The notes below the pieces were generated by a model. That model made no database searches, was not told where the DNA came from, and saw only the letters and a list, made by a program, of their open reading frames with translations. From NCBI GenBank assembly GCA_021814855.1, contig JAKAHQ010000141.1, positions 1 through 5,564 on the forward strand: a stretch of DNA of 5,564 nucleotides, read 5' to 3'. Both the position numbers and the translations under genes were made by a program. The DNA comes from Bacteroidota bacterium (lineage in GTDB: Bacteria > Bacteroidota > Ignavibacteria > Ignavibacteriales > Melioribacteraceae). Position 1 is the stretch's first letter. Every line of letters begins with the position of its first letter. Positions 1 through 5,564 of the stretch are shown one piece after another.

Positions 1-1
1 A

Positions 2-454
2 GGAGGGTGCGAGCTTGCCCTGTCATGTCATATTCGTTTGGCTTCCGATAAAGCAAAGTTCGGGCAGCCAGAAGTTAATTTAGGAATTATTCCGGGTTAC
101 GGCGGAACCCAGCGATTGACAAGACTAATCAATTCCGGCCGCGCCGCAGAATTAATTTTAACCGGCGATATAATTGACGCAGCCGAAGCTTTTCGTTTAG
201 GTTTGGTTAACAAAGTTTATCCCGCCGAAGAATTATTGAACAAAGCATTTGAACTTGCCGGCAAAATTTCTTCCAAGGGACAAATAGCCGTTAAGCTTGC
301 ATTGAAATCAATTGTAAGCTGCGATGAAATTTCTCAGACCGACGGGGAAAAACTGGAAGCCGAACTATTCGGCTCTTGCTGCCGTACTGGGGATTTTAAA
401 GAGGGAACCGCCGCCTTCTTGGAAAAAAGAAAACCGGATTTTGAAAATCGTTGA
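2..454 (+). CDS. Enoyl-CoA hydratase/isomerase (crotonase family), C-terminal part, 5' end cut by window
   Basis: This is a crotonase-fold enzyme that probably adds water to trans-2-enoyl-CoA to give 3-hydroxyacyl-CoA, in fatty-acid oxidation or a related acyl-CoA pathway in the cytoplasm. The frame is open from base 2 with no start in view, so the gene begins upstream; the TTG at 38 is not the real start. About 150 codons are visible of a family that is usually near 260 residues. The first visible residues are the GGCE motif (Glu codon 11-13). Exactly 20 residues later comes FGQPE (Glu codon 71-73), followed by IIPGYGGTQRL. The two glutamates have the spacing of rat mitochondrial hydratase Glu144/Glu164, which favours a true hydratase over a single-glutamate isomerase. 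The C-terminus has the usual DFKEGTAAFLEKRKP helix and ends at TGA 452-454. The Asp usual after the Cys of the CD/CH segment is His here, a minor change. The chain-length preference cannot be told. The next gene starts 31 bases later on the same strand and may be co-transcribed. Confidence 0.93.
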   Translation, partial: GGCELALSCHIRLASDKAKFGQPEVNLGIIPGYGGTQRLTRLINSGRAAELILTGDIIDAAEAFRLGLVNKVYPAEELLNKAFELAGKISSKGQIAVKLALKSIVSCDEISQTDGEKLEAELFGSCCRTGDFKEGTAAFLEKRKPDFENR

Positions 455-485
455 TATAACTTTTCCATTTCCTTAAAATAATATT

Positions 486-1502
486 GTGACAACTCGAAAA
501 AGAAAAATTGTTAACTACCTGTTTGCCGCAGCAATAGTTTTGTTGGTTGTAAACACTGCAATCGATTATAAAGAGCGTCCGCCAAAACAAAAAGCGGTGA
601 GCGAACTATCGGTGTCTCAAATCGAGGGTGTTTTCTTCAAAGTCATGGATGAATACGGCATTGAACCCAACTGGATTTCCAAAAAGAAATACAAAGCCGG
701 GGAGTACGATTCCGTCAAGGTGGAGTATTTTGTAAAACTTCCGCAGGATTTACCAATCCCGTTGATTATTAAAGACATCAACCGTGTTATCGAAAAAGAT
801 ATAACCGGATTCGTTTCCGAGGAAAAGAAAAATTACGGGACAACCGAAATAAGAATTTACACCAACGAGGTGCTAAAGCTCAAGGCAACATTGATTCCGG
901 ATAAAGAAAATGTTAGAAAGGGCAGCGAACTTTCTTTTATCATCTCCGACGCGTTTGATTTGAGCGACAAAAATTTCAAAAACTTTTTGAGCATTTACCT
1001 TCCTGTCTCGGCGGAAATAATTCCCGATAAAGACAACATTGCCGAGGCCGACACGCTGAGAAGTTATTTAAAAGGATTCGCGATGATTCTAAACAACGAT
1101 ATCGATGATAACGATATGAAATTGAGGCCGGAATATACCAAACCAATTCTTCGCGGCTCCATTAATAACATTGTCGGCGCCTTTGGAAATGATCATCTTT
1201 ATATTGTTGACGAGAGAGCGGATATCTTTCGCTCGCCGGTTTATAATTACATAAAGACCGTCTTCAGCGATCTTGGCGTACGATTGCATCCGCAGTCGGA
1301 ATTTATTAATCTCGATATGAAGGATGATGCGGCGTTGTTTGCCAAGTTTAATAACGAGTGTTCGGATACCACCGGCGCTCCTCAAAAAATATTTATTCTT
1401 CCTTACGAGAATTTTACAAAACTGATCGGAACAATTGAGAAGTTCAAGAAGAAGGGAAGCAAAATAATTCCGCTTTCGCAAACCAATCTTCTAAAAAGGT
1501 AA
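486..1502 (+). CDS. Membrane-anchored protein with a degenerate divergent-polysaccharide-deacetylase-like domain (hypothetical)
   Basis: No firm function is known. The GTG at 486 is the first possible usual start, because TAA at 474-476 closes the frame just upstream. It is supported by a positively charged N-terminus (TTRKRK) followed by one hydrophobic segment at residues 8-26, which predicts an anchor or uncleaved signal with the rest outside the cytoplasm. No Shine-Dalgarno sequence is visible. Residues 40-135 form a small alpha/beta region that I do not recognise. From about residue 149 to 335 the order of segments resembles YibQ/DUF610 divergent polysaccharide deacetylases: a beta strand plus IISDAFD (152-158, family I-D-D-F-G), LPVSAEIIP (172-180, family I-P-x-x-x-A-x-L-P), GFAMILNND (197-205, family G-H-E-x-x-x-H-L-P), LRPE (213-216), INNIVGAFGNDH (226-237, family VG-x-NNHMGS), and IFILPYEN (302-309) then KKGSKIIPLS (322-331, family G-x-x-L-V-x-x-S). 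Several catalytic positions are altered (Ser154, Asn203/204, Pro306), so it may be a pseudoenzyme. It ends at TAA 1500-1502, close to a convergent gene. The existence of the gene is well supported; the family call is an inference from memory of the motifs. Confidence 0.85.
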   Translation: MTTRKRKIVNYLFAAAIVLLVVNTAIDYKERPPKQKAVSELSVSQIEGVFFKVMDEYGIEPNWISKKKYKAGEYDSVKVEYFVKLPQDLPIPLIIKDINRVIEKDITGFVSEEKKNYGTTEIRIYTNEVLKLKATLIPDKENVRKGSELSFIISDAFDLSDKNFKNFLSIYLPVSAEIIPDKDNIAEADTLRSYLKGFAMILNNDIDDNDMKLRPEYTKPILRGSINNIVGAFGNDHLYIVDERADIFRSPVYNYIKTVFSDLGVRLHPQSEFINLDMKDDAALFAKFNNECSDTTGAPQKIFILPYENFTKLIGTIEKFKKKGSKIIPLSQTNLLKR

Positions 1503-1509
1503 CTGGTGT
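1503..1509. other. Convergent gene junction, 7 bases
   Basis: The TAA of the + strand membrane protein (1500-1502) and the TAG of the - strand M16 partner (1510-1512 on the + strand, read as cta) are separated by only seven bases. There is no room between them for an intrinsic terminator, so transcripts from both sides must end inside the opposing gene or run through it. Confidence 0.9.
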
Positions 1510-2871
1510 CTACATTAATTGATTTCCGTCGATATCGAGCTCAATCGGAAAATTGCCGGTATGTTCTTTTATTTGTGGAAGTAACTTTTTCTTATCACCA
1601 ACCGCCAGGATAACAAGTTTATCCGGTTTAATATTCTCGGGTCCGGCCTTACGAATTTCCTCTTCCGATGTTTGTTCAATTTTAGAAGTGTAAAGATTCA
1701 ATTCATTAAGGGGCAGTGAATGAATTATGAGCGACTCGATATTTTTTGCGATCTGCGGAAAAGTTTCGAAGCGGGCGGGGAACTGTTTAATTAAATATGA
1801 TTTTGCAAAATCTATCTCTTCGGAAGAAATTTTTTGAAGGATGCCGTTAAGTTCGCTTAAAATTTCTTTTATAGATTCGCCTGTGTTTTCGATGTTTACG
1901 GCCGTTGAAACCTGGAACATTGCCGATTCTTTATAATAATGGAATGCCGAGCCGGCGCCGTATGTAAATCCTTTTCGCTCCCGCAAGTTTAAATTTATTC
2001 TGCTGGAAAATTGCCCGCCGAGAATCGTGTTCATTATTCTTGCGGCAAAATGATCTTCGGAATTTCTCTTTTTGGCAATATGTCCAATTCTTAATTCGCT
2101 CTGGGCGGAATCCTTCTTATCTATAATAAAATATTCGGTTGCCGCTAATGACGGCTGAATAAAATTATTTTGACCGAGTTCTAAACTCTGCCATCTACCG
2201 AGATTTTTGTTAAGCATGTCTTCTGCTTCGCTTTCCGAAAGACTCCCGACAATAATTGTTTTTAAACCGGCTCCCAGAAAATTGTTTTGGTAGAAATTTT
2301 TAACATCGGTGTTGGTTATCGATTCTATGTTTCGTTCAAATCCTATTTCGGGCGCGTCGTAAAAAGTATTGCGGAAAACTCTTCTTTCGAAAGCGGAAGA
2401 GGCAACAAAGGAAGGTTCATCTTTAAGCTGTAAAATTTTATGAAGCGTTTTTTTCTTTTCGCGTTCAAAATCGAACTCTTCGAATCGCGGCTGGAAAAGT
2501 ATTTTTGATAAAAGTTCGAGAGATCTTGCTAAATATTCTTTTAGCGTAAGAATTGAGATAACGGTTTTATCATGATCGGATGAGACTGAGAAAACGGTTC
2601 CGAGTTTTTCGAATTCATCGCTTAGCTGCAATGCATCGTATTCTCCTGCTCCTTCATCAAGCAGCAGCGATGTAAGATAACTCAATCCCTTCTTGTTTGC
2701 CGGGTCTAAGCGGCTTCCCGAAAAAATAATTATCTCCGCATAAATTACCGGCAGCTTTTCCTTTTTTACAAAACTTACTTCTATGCCGTTGTTCAGCCGG
2801 AAGTTTTGAATTGCCGGGATATTAAATGTTAAGTTCTTACCCGGAAGAGGTGTTTTTGATCTATCGAACAT
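1510..2871 (-). CDS. M16 family peptidase-like protein, non-catalytic partner (lacks HxxEH, keeps Arg/Tyr pair)
   Basis: This 453-residue protein has the two-lobed M16 (pitrilysin/processing peptidase) layout. An N-terminal lobe covers about residues 20-225 (FRLNNGIEVSFV, SGSRLDP, then KGLSYLTSLLLDEGAG) and a C-terminal lobe about 245-445. Where active members have HxxEH, this one has Tyr65-Leu-Thr-Ser68-Leu69, so zinc cannot bind there. The second lobe keeps SSRINLNLRERKGFTYG, with Arg297 and Tyr304 seven residues apart, like the substrate-holding Arg/Tyr pair of insulin-degrading enzyme (Arg824/Tyr831). Known two-subunit M16B peptidases divide these features between subunits, so this is most likely the partner of the M16 protein encoded just upstream. 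The ATG at 2871 is the only sensible start, because an in-frame TGA lies at 2878-2880. It overlaps the preceding gene by 11 bases. A purine run (AAAAAAAGTG) precedes the start, but there is no strong Shine-Dalgarno sequence. No signal peptide is visible. Confidence 0.9.
   Translation of the reverse strand: MFDRSKTPLPGKNLTFNIPAIQNFRLNNGIEVSFVKKEKLPVIYAEIIIFSGSRLDPANKKGLSYLTSLLLDEGAGEYDALQLSDEFEKLGTVFSVSSDHDKTVISILTLKEYLARSLELLSKILFQPRFEEFDFEREKKKTLHKILQLKDEPSFVASSAFERRVFRNTFYDAPEIGFERNIESITNTDVKNFYQNNFLGAGLKTIIVGSLSESEAEDMLNKNLGRWQSLELGQNNFIQPSLAATEYFIIDKKDSAQSELRIGHIAKKRNSEDHFAARIMNTILGGQFSSRINLNLRERKGFTYGAGSAFHYYKESAMFQVSTAVNIENTGESIKEILSELNGILQKISSEEIDFAKSYLIKQFPARFETFPQIAKNIESLIIHSLPLNELNLYTSKIEQTSEEEIRKAGPENIKPDKLVILAVGDKKKLLPQIKEHTGNFPIELDIDGNQLM
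1523..1551. repeat. Inverted repeat with inner palindrome inside the 3' end of the M16 partner gene
   Basis: TTTCCG (1523-1528) is matched by CGGAAA (1546-1551) across a 17-base loop, and the loop begins with the perfect 10-base palindrome TCGATATCGA (1529-1538). It lies 21 bases past the stop of the convergent + strand gene. It could help end that transcript, but there is no T-tract after it and it lies in coding sequence (the Asp-Ile-Asp region), so chance is a fair explanation. Confidence 0.25.
2861..2871 (-). other. 11-base overlap of the two M16 genes
   Basis: The ATG of the non-catalytic partner (2871-2869) sits inside the last codons of the catalytic M16 gene (Asn-Val-Arg-stop, TAG at 2863-2861), in another frame. 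Such overlaps usually mean that translation of the second gene depends on ribosomes finishing the first, which would suit two subunits made in equal amounts. The coupling is an inference; the overlap is seen directly. Confidence 0.85.
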
Positions 2872-4159
2872 TATTAATCACTTTTTTTGGAATTATGTTT
2901 AGCTCTACGAACGGATTCAATAAATATTTTTTTGCTGCGTTTACAATATCCTCTGCTGTAACGTCCTCGTATCTTTTAAGGTCAAAAAGAAACGAGTCCG
3001 GTTCATCAAGAAAATAATTGTAATGGTTCAGGTGATCGGTAACAAGCTCAAGTTTTTGAAGCGAGAAAATGAACGTGGCTTTTATGCTGTTCTTGGCGCG
3101 CGTTAATTCCTCCTCGCTAATTCCATCGTCGATCAATAATTTTATCTCGTCCAGAATTTGAGTTTTAATTTCGTCTAAACCTATACCCGGTTTGGCGGTG
3201 GCAACTATAATGTTAGAGCCGGCTAATCTTGCCGAATATTGAAATGCCGAAACGTCTTGGGCAATTTGTTTATCGAACACAAGCGATTTATGCAGTCTCG
3301 AATTCTTGGAAGCGCTAAGGATGTCTGACAAAACATCAAGAGCAGCATCGTATCGGTCGAATGCTTTTTCCGTGTGCCAGGCTAAATAAATTCTCGGTAA
3401 CTGAATATTATCTTCGTGAATTACTTTTTTATTTTCATTTAATGATTGAGCCGGTACATTTATTCCCGAGATGGTATTCCCGCCGGGAATTTCCTCAAAA
3501 TATTTTTTTACAAGTTCAATCGCATTGTCTGTTTCAAAATTGCCGCCGATGACCAATGTTGCGTTATTTGGAGCGTAATAAGTACCGAAAAAATTTCTTA
3601 CGTCTTCAAGCTCAAATTTTTCAATGTCCTTCATCCATCCTATCGTAGGCCAATGGTAAGAATGATCCTCCGAGAATAGATTCGAAAATAAGATTTCCCA
3701 TGCCGAGCCGTATGGTTGGTTTTCATACCGCTGGCGACGCTCATTCATCACAACATCTTTTTGATTATCAAGTTTTTCTTTCGTTAAGGCGGGCAAAAGA
3801 TAGCCCATTCTATCTGCCTCCAACCAAAGCGCGAGTTCGAGATAGTTCGCCGGAACCGTTTCGAAATAATTGGTTCTATCGATGCTTGTCGATCCGTTGA
3901 GAGAACCGCCTGCTTCCTGGATATAGCGGAAGTGTCCTTCCTTAGGAATGTTCAGCGAACCTTGAAACATCATGTGCTCGAACAGGTGAGCAAAACCGGT
4001 TTTGCCCGGTCTCTCGTTTGCAGAACCAACTTTATACCAAATATTTACGGCAACAACCGGGGCAGTTTTATCCTGATAGAATATTACTTTTAAGCCGTTG
4101 CTAAGAGTATGCGTATGATAATCTATCTTTAAAATATTTTCTTTCATGTTTCCTTTCAT
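2861..4159 (-). CDS. M16 family zinc metallopeptidase, catalytic subunit (HxxEH)
   Basis: This is a zinc-dependent peptidase of the pitrilysin/processing-peptidase family, 432 residues, the usual length of an M16B single chain. The N-terminal lobe carries HTLSNGLKVIFYQD, then GFAHLFEHMMFQGS with His58, Glu61 (general base) and His62. A likely third zinc ligand is Glu140 in VVMNERRQRYENQPYG, 77 residues after His62, near the family spacing. The second lobe (about 225-425) has the segment SRLHKSLVFDKQIAQ, where Val294 and Gln301 stand in place of the Arg/Tyr substrate-binding pair. It therefore probably needs the protein encoded next, which has that pair. The ATG at 4159 overlaps the upstream stop as ATGA, and the frame is closed further up by TAA at 4226-4228 with no other start between. 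A second ATG at 4147 (Met5) is also possible. There is no signal peptide with either start, so a cytoplasmic site is the simplest reading, although characterised two-subunit relatives include periplasmic ones. The substrate is unknown. Confidence 0.95.
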   Translation of the reverse strand: MKGNMKENILKIDYHTHTLSNGLKVIFYQDKTAPVVAVNIWYKVGSANERPGKTGFAHLFEHMMFQGSLNIPKEGHFRYIQEAGGSLNGSTSIDRTNYFETVPANYLELALWLEADRMGYLLPALTKEKLDNQKDVVMNERRQRYENQPYGSAWEILFSNLFSEDHSYHWPTIGWMKDIEKFELEDVRNFFGTYYAPNNATLVIGGNFETDNAIELVKKYFEEIPGGNTISGINVPAQSLNENKKVIHEDNIQLPRIYLAWHTEKAFDRYDAALDVLSDILSASKNSRLHKSLVFDKQIAQDVSAFQYSARLAGSNIIVATAKPGIGLDEIKTQILDEIKLLIDDGISEEELTRAKNSIKATFIFSLQKLELVTDHLNHYNYFLDEPDSFLFDLKRYEDVTAEDIVNAAKKYLLNPFVELNIIPKKVINNVR

Positions 4160-4174
4160 TTCAGTATGAATCCT
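4147..4174 (-). promoter_or_regulatory. Start region of the catalytic M16 gene: 4-base ATGA overlap and two ribosome-site candidates
   Basis: The upstream TGA (4158-4156) and the M16 ATG (4159-4157) share bases as ATGA. An AGGA (4174-4171) lies 11 bases before this ATG, rather far. A better AAAGGA (4156-4151) lies only 3 bases before a second in-frame ATG (4147-4145), rather close. The overlap suggests coupled re-initiation at 4159, but the second start would cost only four residues and cannot be excluded. Confidence 0.55.
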
Positions 4175-5406
4175 ATTCTTTCGAGCTTTCCGTCGATATT
4201 TGATCTCGGCATGATGTTGAATATTTTACACAGCAGAGGATAAATATCGATATTCCAAAGCGTACCGGTTCTATATCCATGTTTGAAATTGGGACCGATA
4301 GCGAGAAAAATTCCGTGCATGTCCGTCTCATTGTTATCGTAACCGTGATTGCCTTTTGATTCATCCAGCCATTTATCTTTTTTATCTTTTACAAGGGACC
4401 AGCCAAGATCTGCAACAATAATTATTGGAGCTATAAACGGATTATCGCTGTAATGATAATATGCCGGCAACCGATCGCGCATGTAGACCTTGTAATGTTT
4501 TTCGCTTTTCTTTAAAGCATTATAGACTGCCAAAGTATCTCCGTTTAACGGCATCACAGTCATTAAAGGTCCGTCATCATAAAAGAGAGCTTTGTTTTGC
4601 CCAACAATTTTTTCAATGTTTATTGCCCTGTCTTTGGAAATTTCCGTCATCCCGTGATCGGAAACAAAGATCACGTTAACGCTGTCTCTCAAATTGATTT
4701 TGTCGAGACTCTTGAACAGCAATCCCGTAATGCCGTCTAACTTTTCTATCGCCTTGTTCACTTCGGGAGAATTGGGTCCGTAGTCGTGACCGGCGTCATC
4801 GGTATCTTGAAAATATAAAGTGATAAAGTGAGGCCGTTTGTTTTGGGGCAGACTCAGCCATTCGATAATCTTTTTGATTCGCGGTTCATCCGGTCTGCCG
4901 TACTCATAAGATTCTACATAAGTAGGGCGGCGGAACTTAGCGTGCAAATTATTTCCCGGCCAAAAATAACTTGCTGTAATAATGCCTTGTCTTTCCGCGG
5001 TTTCCCAGAACGATTCGCCTAAGTACCATCGCTCATCCTGTGTTGTTCCTGTATCTTTCATCATGTACCATAATTCGGATTCAAATTTATTCGAACTGCC
5101 GGTCGACGTAATTTTTTCGAAAGGGTCTGCGAAGTTATTTGAAATGATTCCGTGATGCGCCGGGTACATGCCGGTAATTATTGAAAGATGATTTGGAAAT
5201 GTTTTTGACGGGAAGGCGGGGCGAAGCGACAACGCCGAGACGCCGTTTTCAAGCACTGCTTCGAGATTAGGAGAGATTCCTCTATTTAAGTAATCCCATC
5301 TAAATCCATCGAATGAAATTAATATAACGTATGGTTTGGGGGCAGAAAAACTTGGGAAAGGTAGCCCCAAAAGAATTAAGATAAGGATCTTAGCCGTTTT
5401 TTTCAT
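4156..5406 (-). CDS. Secreted type I phosphodiesterase/nucleotide pyrophosphatase (NPP-like, alkaline phosphatase superfamily)
   Basis: This is an exported two-metal hydrolase expected to cut phosphodiester or pyrophosphate bonds, in nucleotides or phospholipid head groups. Residues 1-22 form a signal peptide (KKTAK, then ILILILLGL, then a PFPSFSA c-region), without a lipobox cysteine, so the product should be periplasmic or secreted. The metal and nucleophile set is complete: Asp33 (ISFDGFRWD), Thr69 as nucleophile (FPSKTFPNH), Asp203 and His207 (DTDDAGHDYGP), Asp250-His251 (VSDHGM) and His354 (GNHGYDN). Asn90 (HGIISNN) matches the conserved asparagine near the phosphate. The spacing from Asp33 to Thr69 (36) and from Thr69 to Asn90 (21) equals that of Xanthomonas NPP (Asp54, Thr90, Asn111). 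The length of 416 is typical for bacterial single-domain NPPs. Exact substrate preference cannot be read from the sequence. The ATG at 5406 is chosen because of the signal peptide, and the frame is closed by TAA at 5449-5451 with no other start. No Shine-Dalgarno sequence is seen. It is the first gene of the three-gene unit. Confidence 0.95.
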   Translation of the reverse strand: MKKTAKILILILLGLPFPSFSAPKPYVILISFDGFRWDYLNRGISPNLEAVLENGVSALSLRPAFPSKTFPNHLSIITGMYPAHHGIISNNFADPFEKITSTGSSNKFESELWYMMKDTGTTQDERWYLGESFWETAERQGIITASYFWPGNNLHAKFRRPTYVESYEYGRPDEPRIKKIIEWLSLPQNKRPHFITLYFQDTDDAGHDYGPNSPEVNKAIEKLDGITGLLFKSLDKINLRDSVNVIFVSDHGMTEISKDRAINIEKIVGQNKALFYDDGPLMTVMPLNGDTLAVYNALKKSEKHYKVYMRDRLPAYYHYSDNPFIAPIIIVADLGWSLVKDKKDKWLDESKGNHGYDNNETDMHGIFLAIGPNFKHGYRTGTLWNIDIYPLLCKIFNIMPRSNIDGKLERIGFILK

Positions 5407-5564
5407 TTTCGCACAAATTTTATTTCCAATTACTGCAATATAGAGATGTTAATACTTAAATGAGAGTTTGGTTCTCTACAAAAAAGAGAAATGATTCTTC
5501 ATTGATGAAATAATAACTTAAATATGCAGGACTTCGTCTATTTTTTTTAATATTAAAAAATTGT
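5407..5564 (-). promoter_or_regulatory. AT-rich non-coding leader of the NPP-M16-M16 unit (promoter expected, not located)
   Basis: These 158 bases, up to the window edge, hold no gene on either strand. As the only gap upstream of the three-gene - strand unit, the region should contain its promoter. I looked for sigma70-type boxes and for the Bacteroidota pattern TTTG with TAnnTTTG. The nearest case is AAAATTTG at about 5422-5415, which lacks the leading TA and has no well-placed partner, so no promoter is called. Small inverted repeats are present (TTCAT/ATGAA at 5498-5509 and GAGA/TCTC around 5462-5476), of unknown meaning. Confidence 0.4.
5543..5560. repeat. Perfect 18-base A+T palindrome
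   Basis: The sequence is a perfect inverted repeat with two 9-base arms (5543-5551 and 5552-5560) and no spacer, made only of A and T. It could be a protein-binding site or a bent, easily melted DNA segment upstream of the operon. In such AT-rich sequence it may also arise by chance. Confidence 0.4.

Noticed and set aside
38..40. TTG as the start of the hydratase gene
   Set aside because: The same frame is open back to base 2 and encodes the GGCE catalytic motif, so the gene begins outside the window.
396..590. A 64-codon open frame on the - strand spanning the hydratase end and the next gene's start
   Set aside because: It overlaps two well-supported + strand genes and has no motif or ribosome site.
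1089..1481. A 130-codon open frame on the - strand
   Set aside because: It lies entirely opposite the 338-residue membrane protein, its translation shows no recognisable motif, and it has no separate upstream region. It reads as a shadow frame.
3361..3900. Several 60-80 codon + strand open frames opposite the catalytic M16 gene
   Set aside because: All lie inside a gene with clear family motifs, and their translations have no conserved features, so they are shadows.
5415..5422. AAAATTTG on the - strand as a Bacteroidota -7 element (TAnnTTTG)
   Set aside because: The leading TA is missing, no TTTG/TTG partner stands at the usual distance, and it would leave almost no leader before the ATG at 5406.
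5461..5480. TTGTAG (near 5480) with TAAGTA 17 bases later on the - strand as a sigma70 promoter
   Set aside because: Each box matches the consensus at only a few positions, so this is no better than chance in AT-rich DNA.

Overview
This window looks like a chromosomal segment of an AT-leaning bacterium from the Bacteroidota/Ignavibacteria side of the FCB group. That placement is inferred from the style of the proteins: the crotonase, the split M16 protease pair and the secreted nucleotide pyrophosphatase-type enzyme. Weak or absent Shine-Dalgarno sequences before several starts fit it too. No rRNA or marker gene is present to fix the taxonomy. There are no RNA genes, CRISPR arrays, insertion sequences or other signs of mobility, and coding density is very high.

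The left part (2-1502) reads on the + strand. It holds the C-terminal 150 codons of an enoyl-CoA hydratase, cut by the window edge, with both catalytic glutamates present. After a 31-base gap comes a GTG-initiated, membrane-anchored protein of 338 residues. Its C-terminal two thirds resemble a divergent polysaccharide deacetylase (YibQ/DUF610-type) fold in which several expected catalytic motifs are degraded.

The right part (1510-5406) is a tightly packed three-gene unit on the - strand. It is read in the order secreted type I phosphodiesterase/nucleotide pyrophosphatase (NPP-like), then catalytic M16 metallopeptidase, then non-catalytic M16 partner. The start of each downstream gene overlaps the end of the gene before it, by 4 and 11 bases, so translational coupling is likely. 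The two M16 proteins are complementary. One has the zinc motif HxxEH and lacks the Arg/Tyr substrate-binding pair; the other lacks HxxEH and keeps the Arg/Tyr pair. This is the arrangement known for heterodimeric M16B peptidases.

The two blocks converge with only 7 bases between their stop codons. The last 158 bases (5407-5564) are non-coding and should carry the promoter of the three-gene unit, but no convincing promoter match was found. The window is mostly ordinary. The points most worth a second look are the degenerate deacetylase-like protein and the coupling of an exported phosphodiesterase to two proteases that lack visible export signals.
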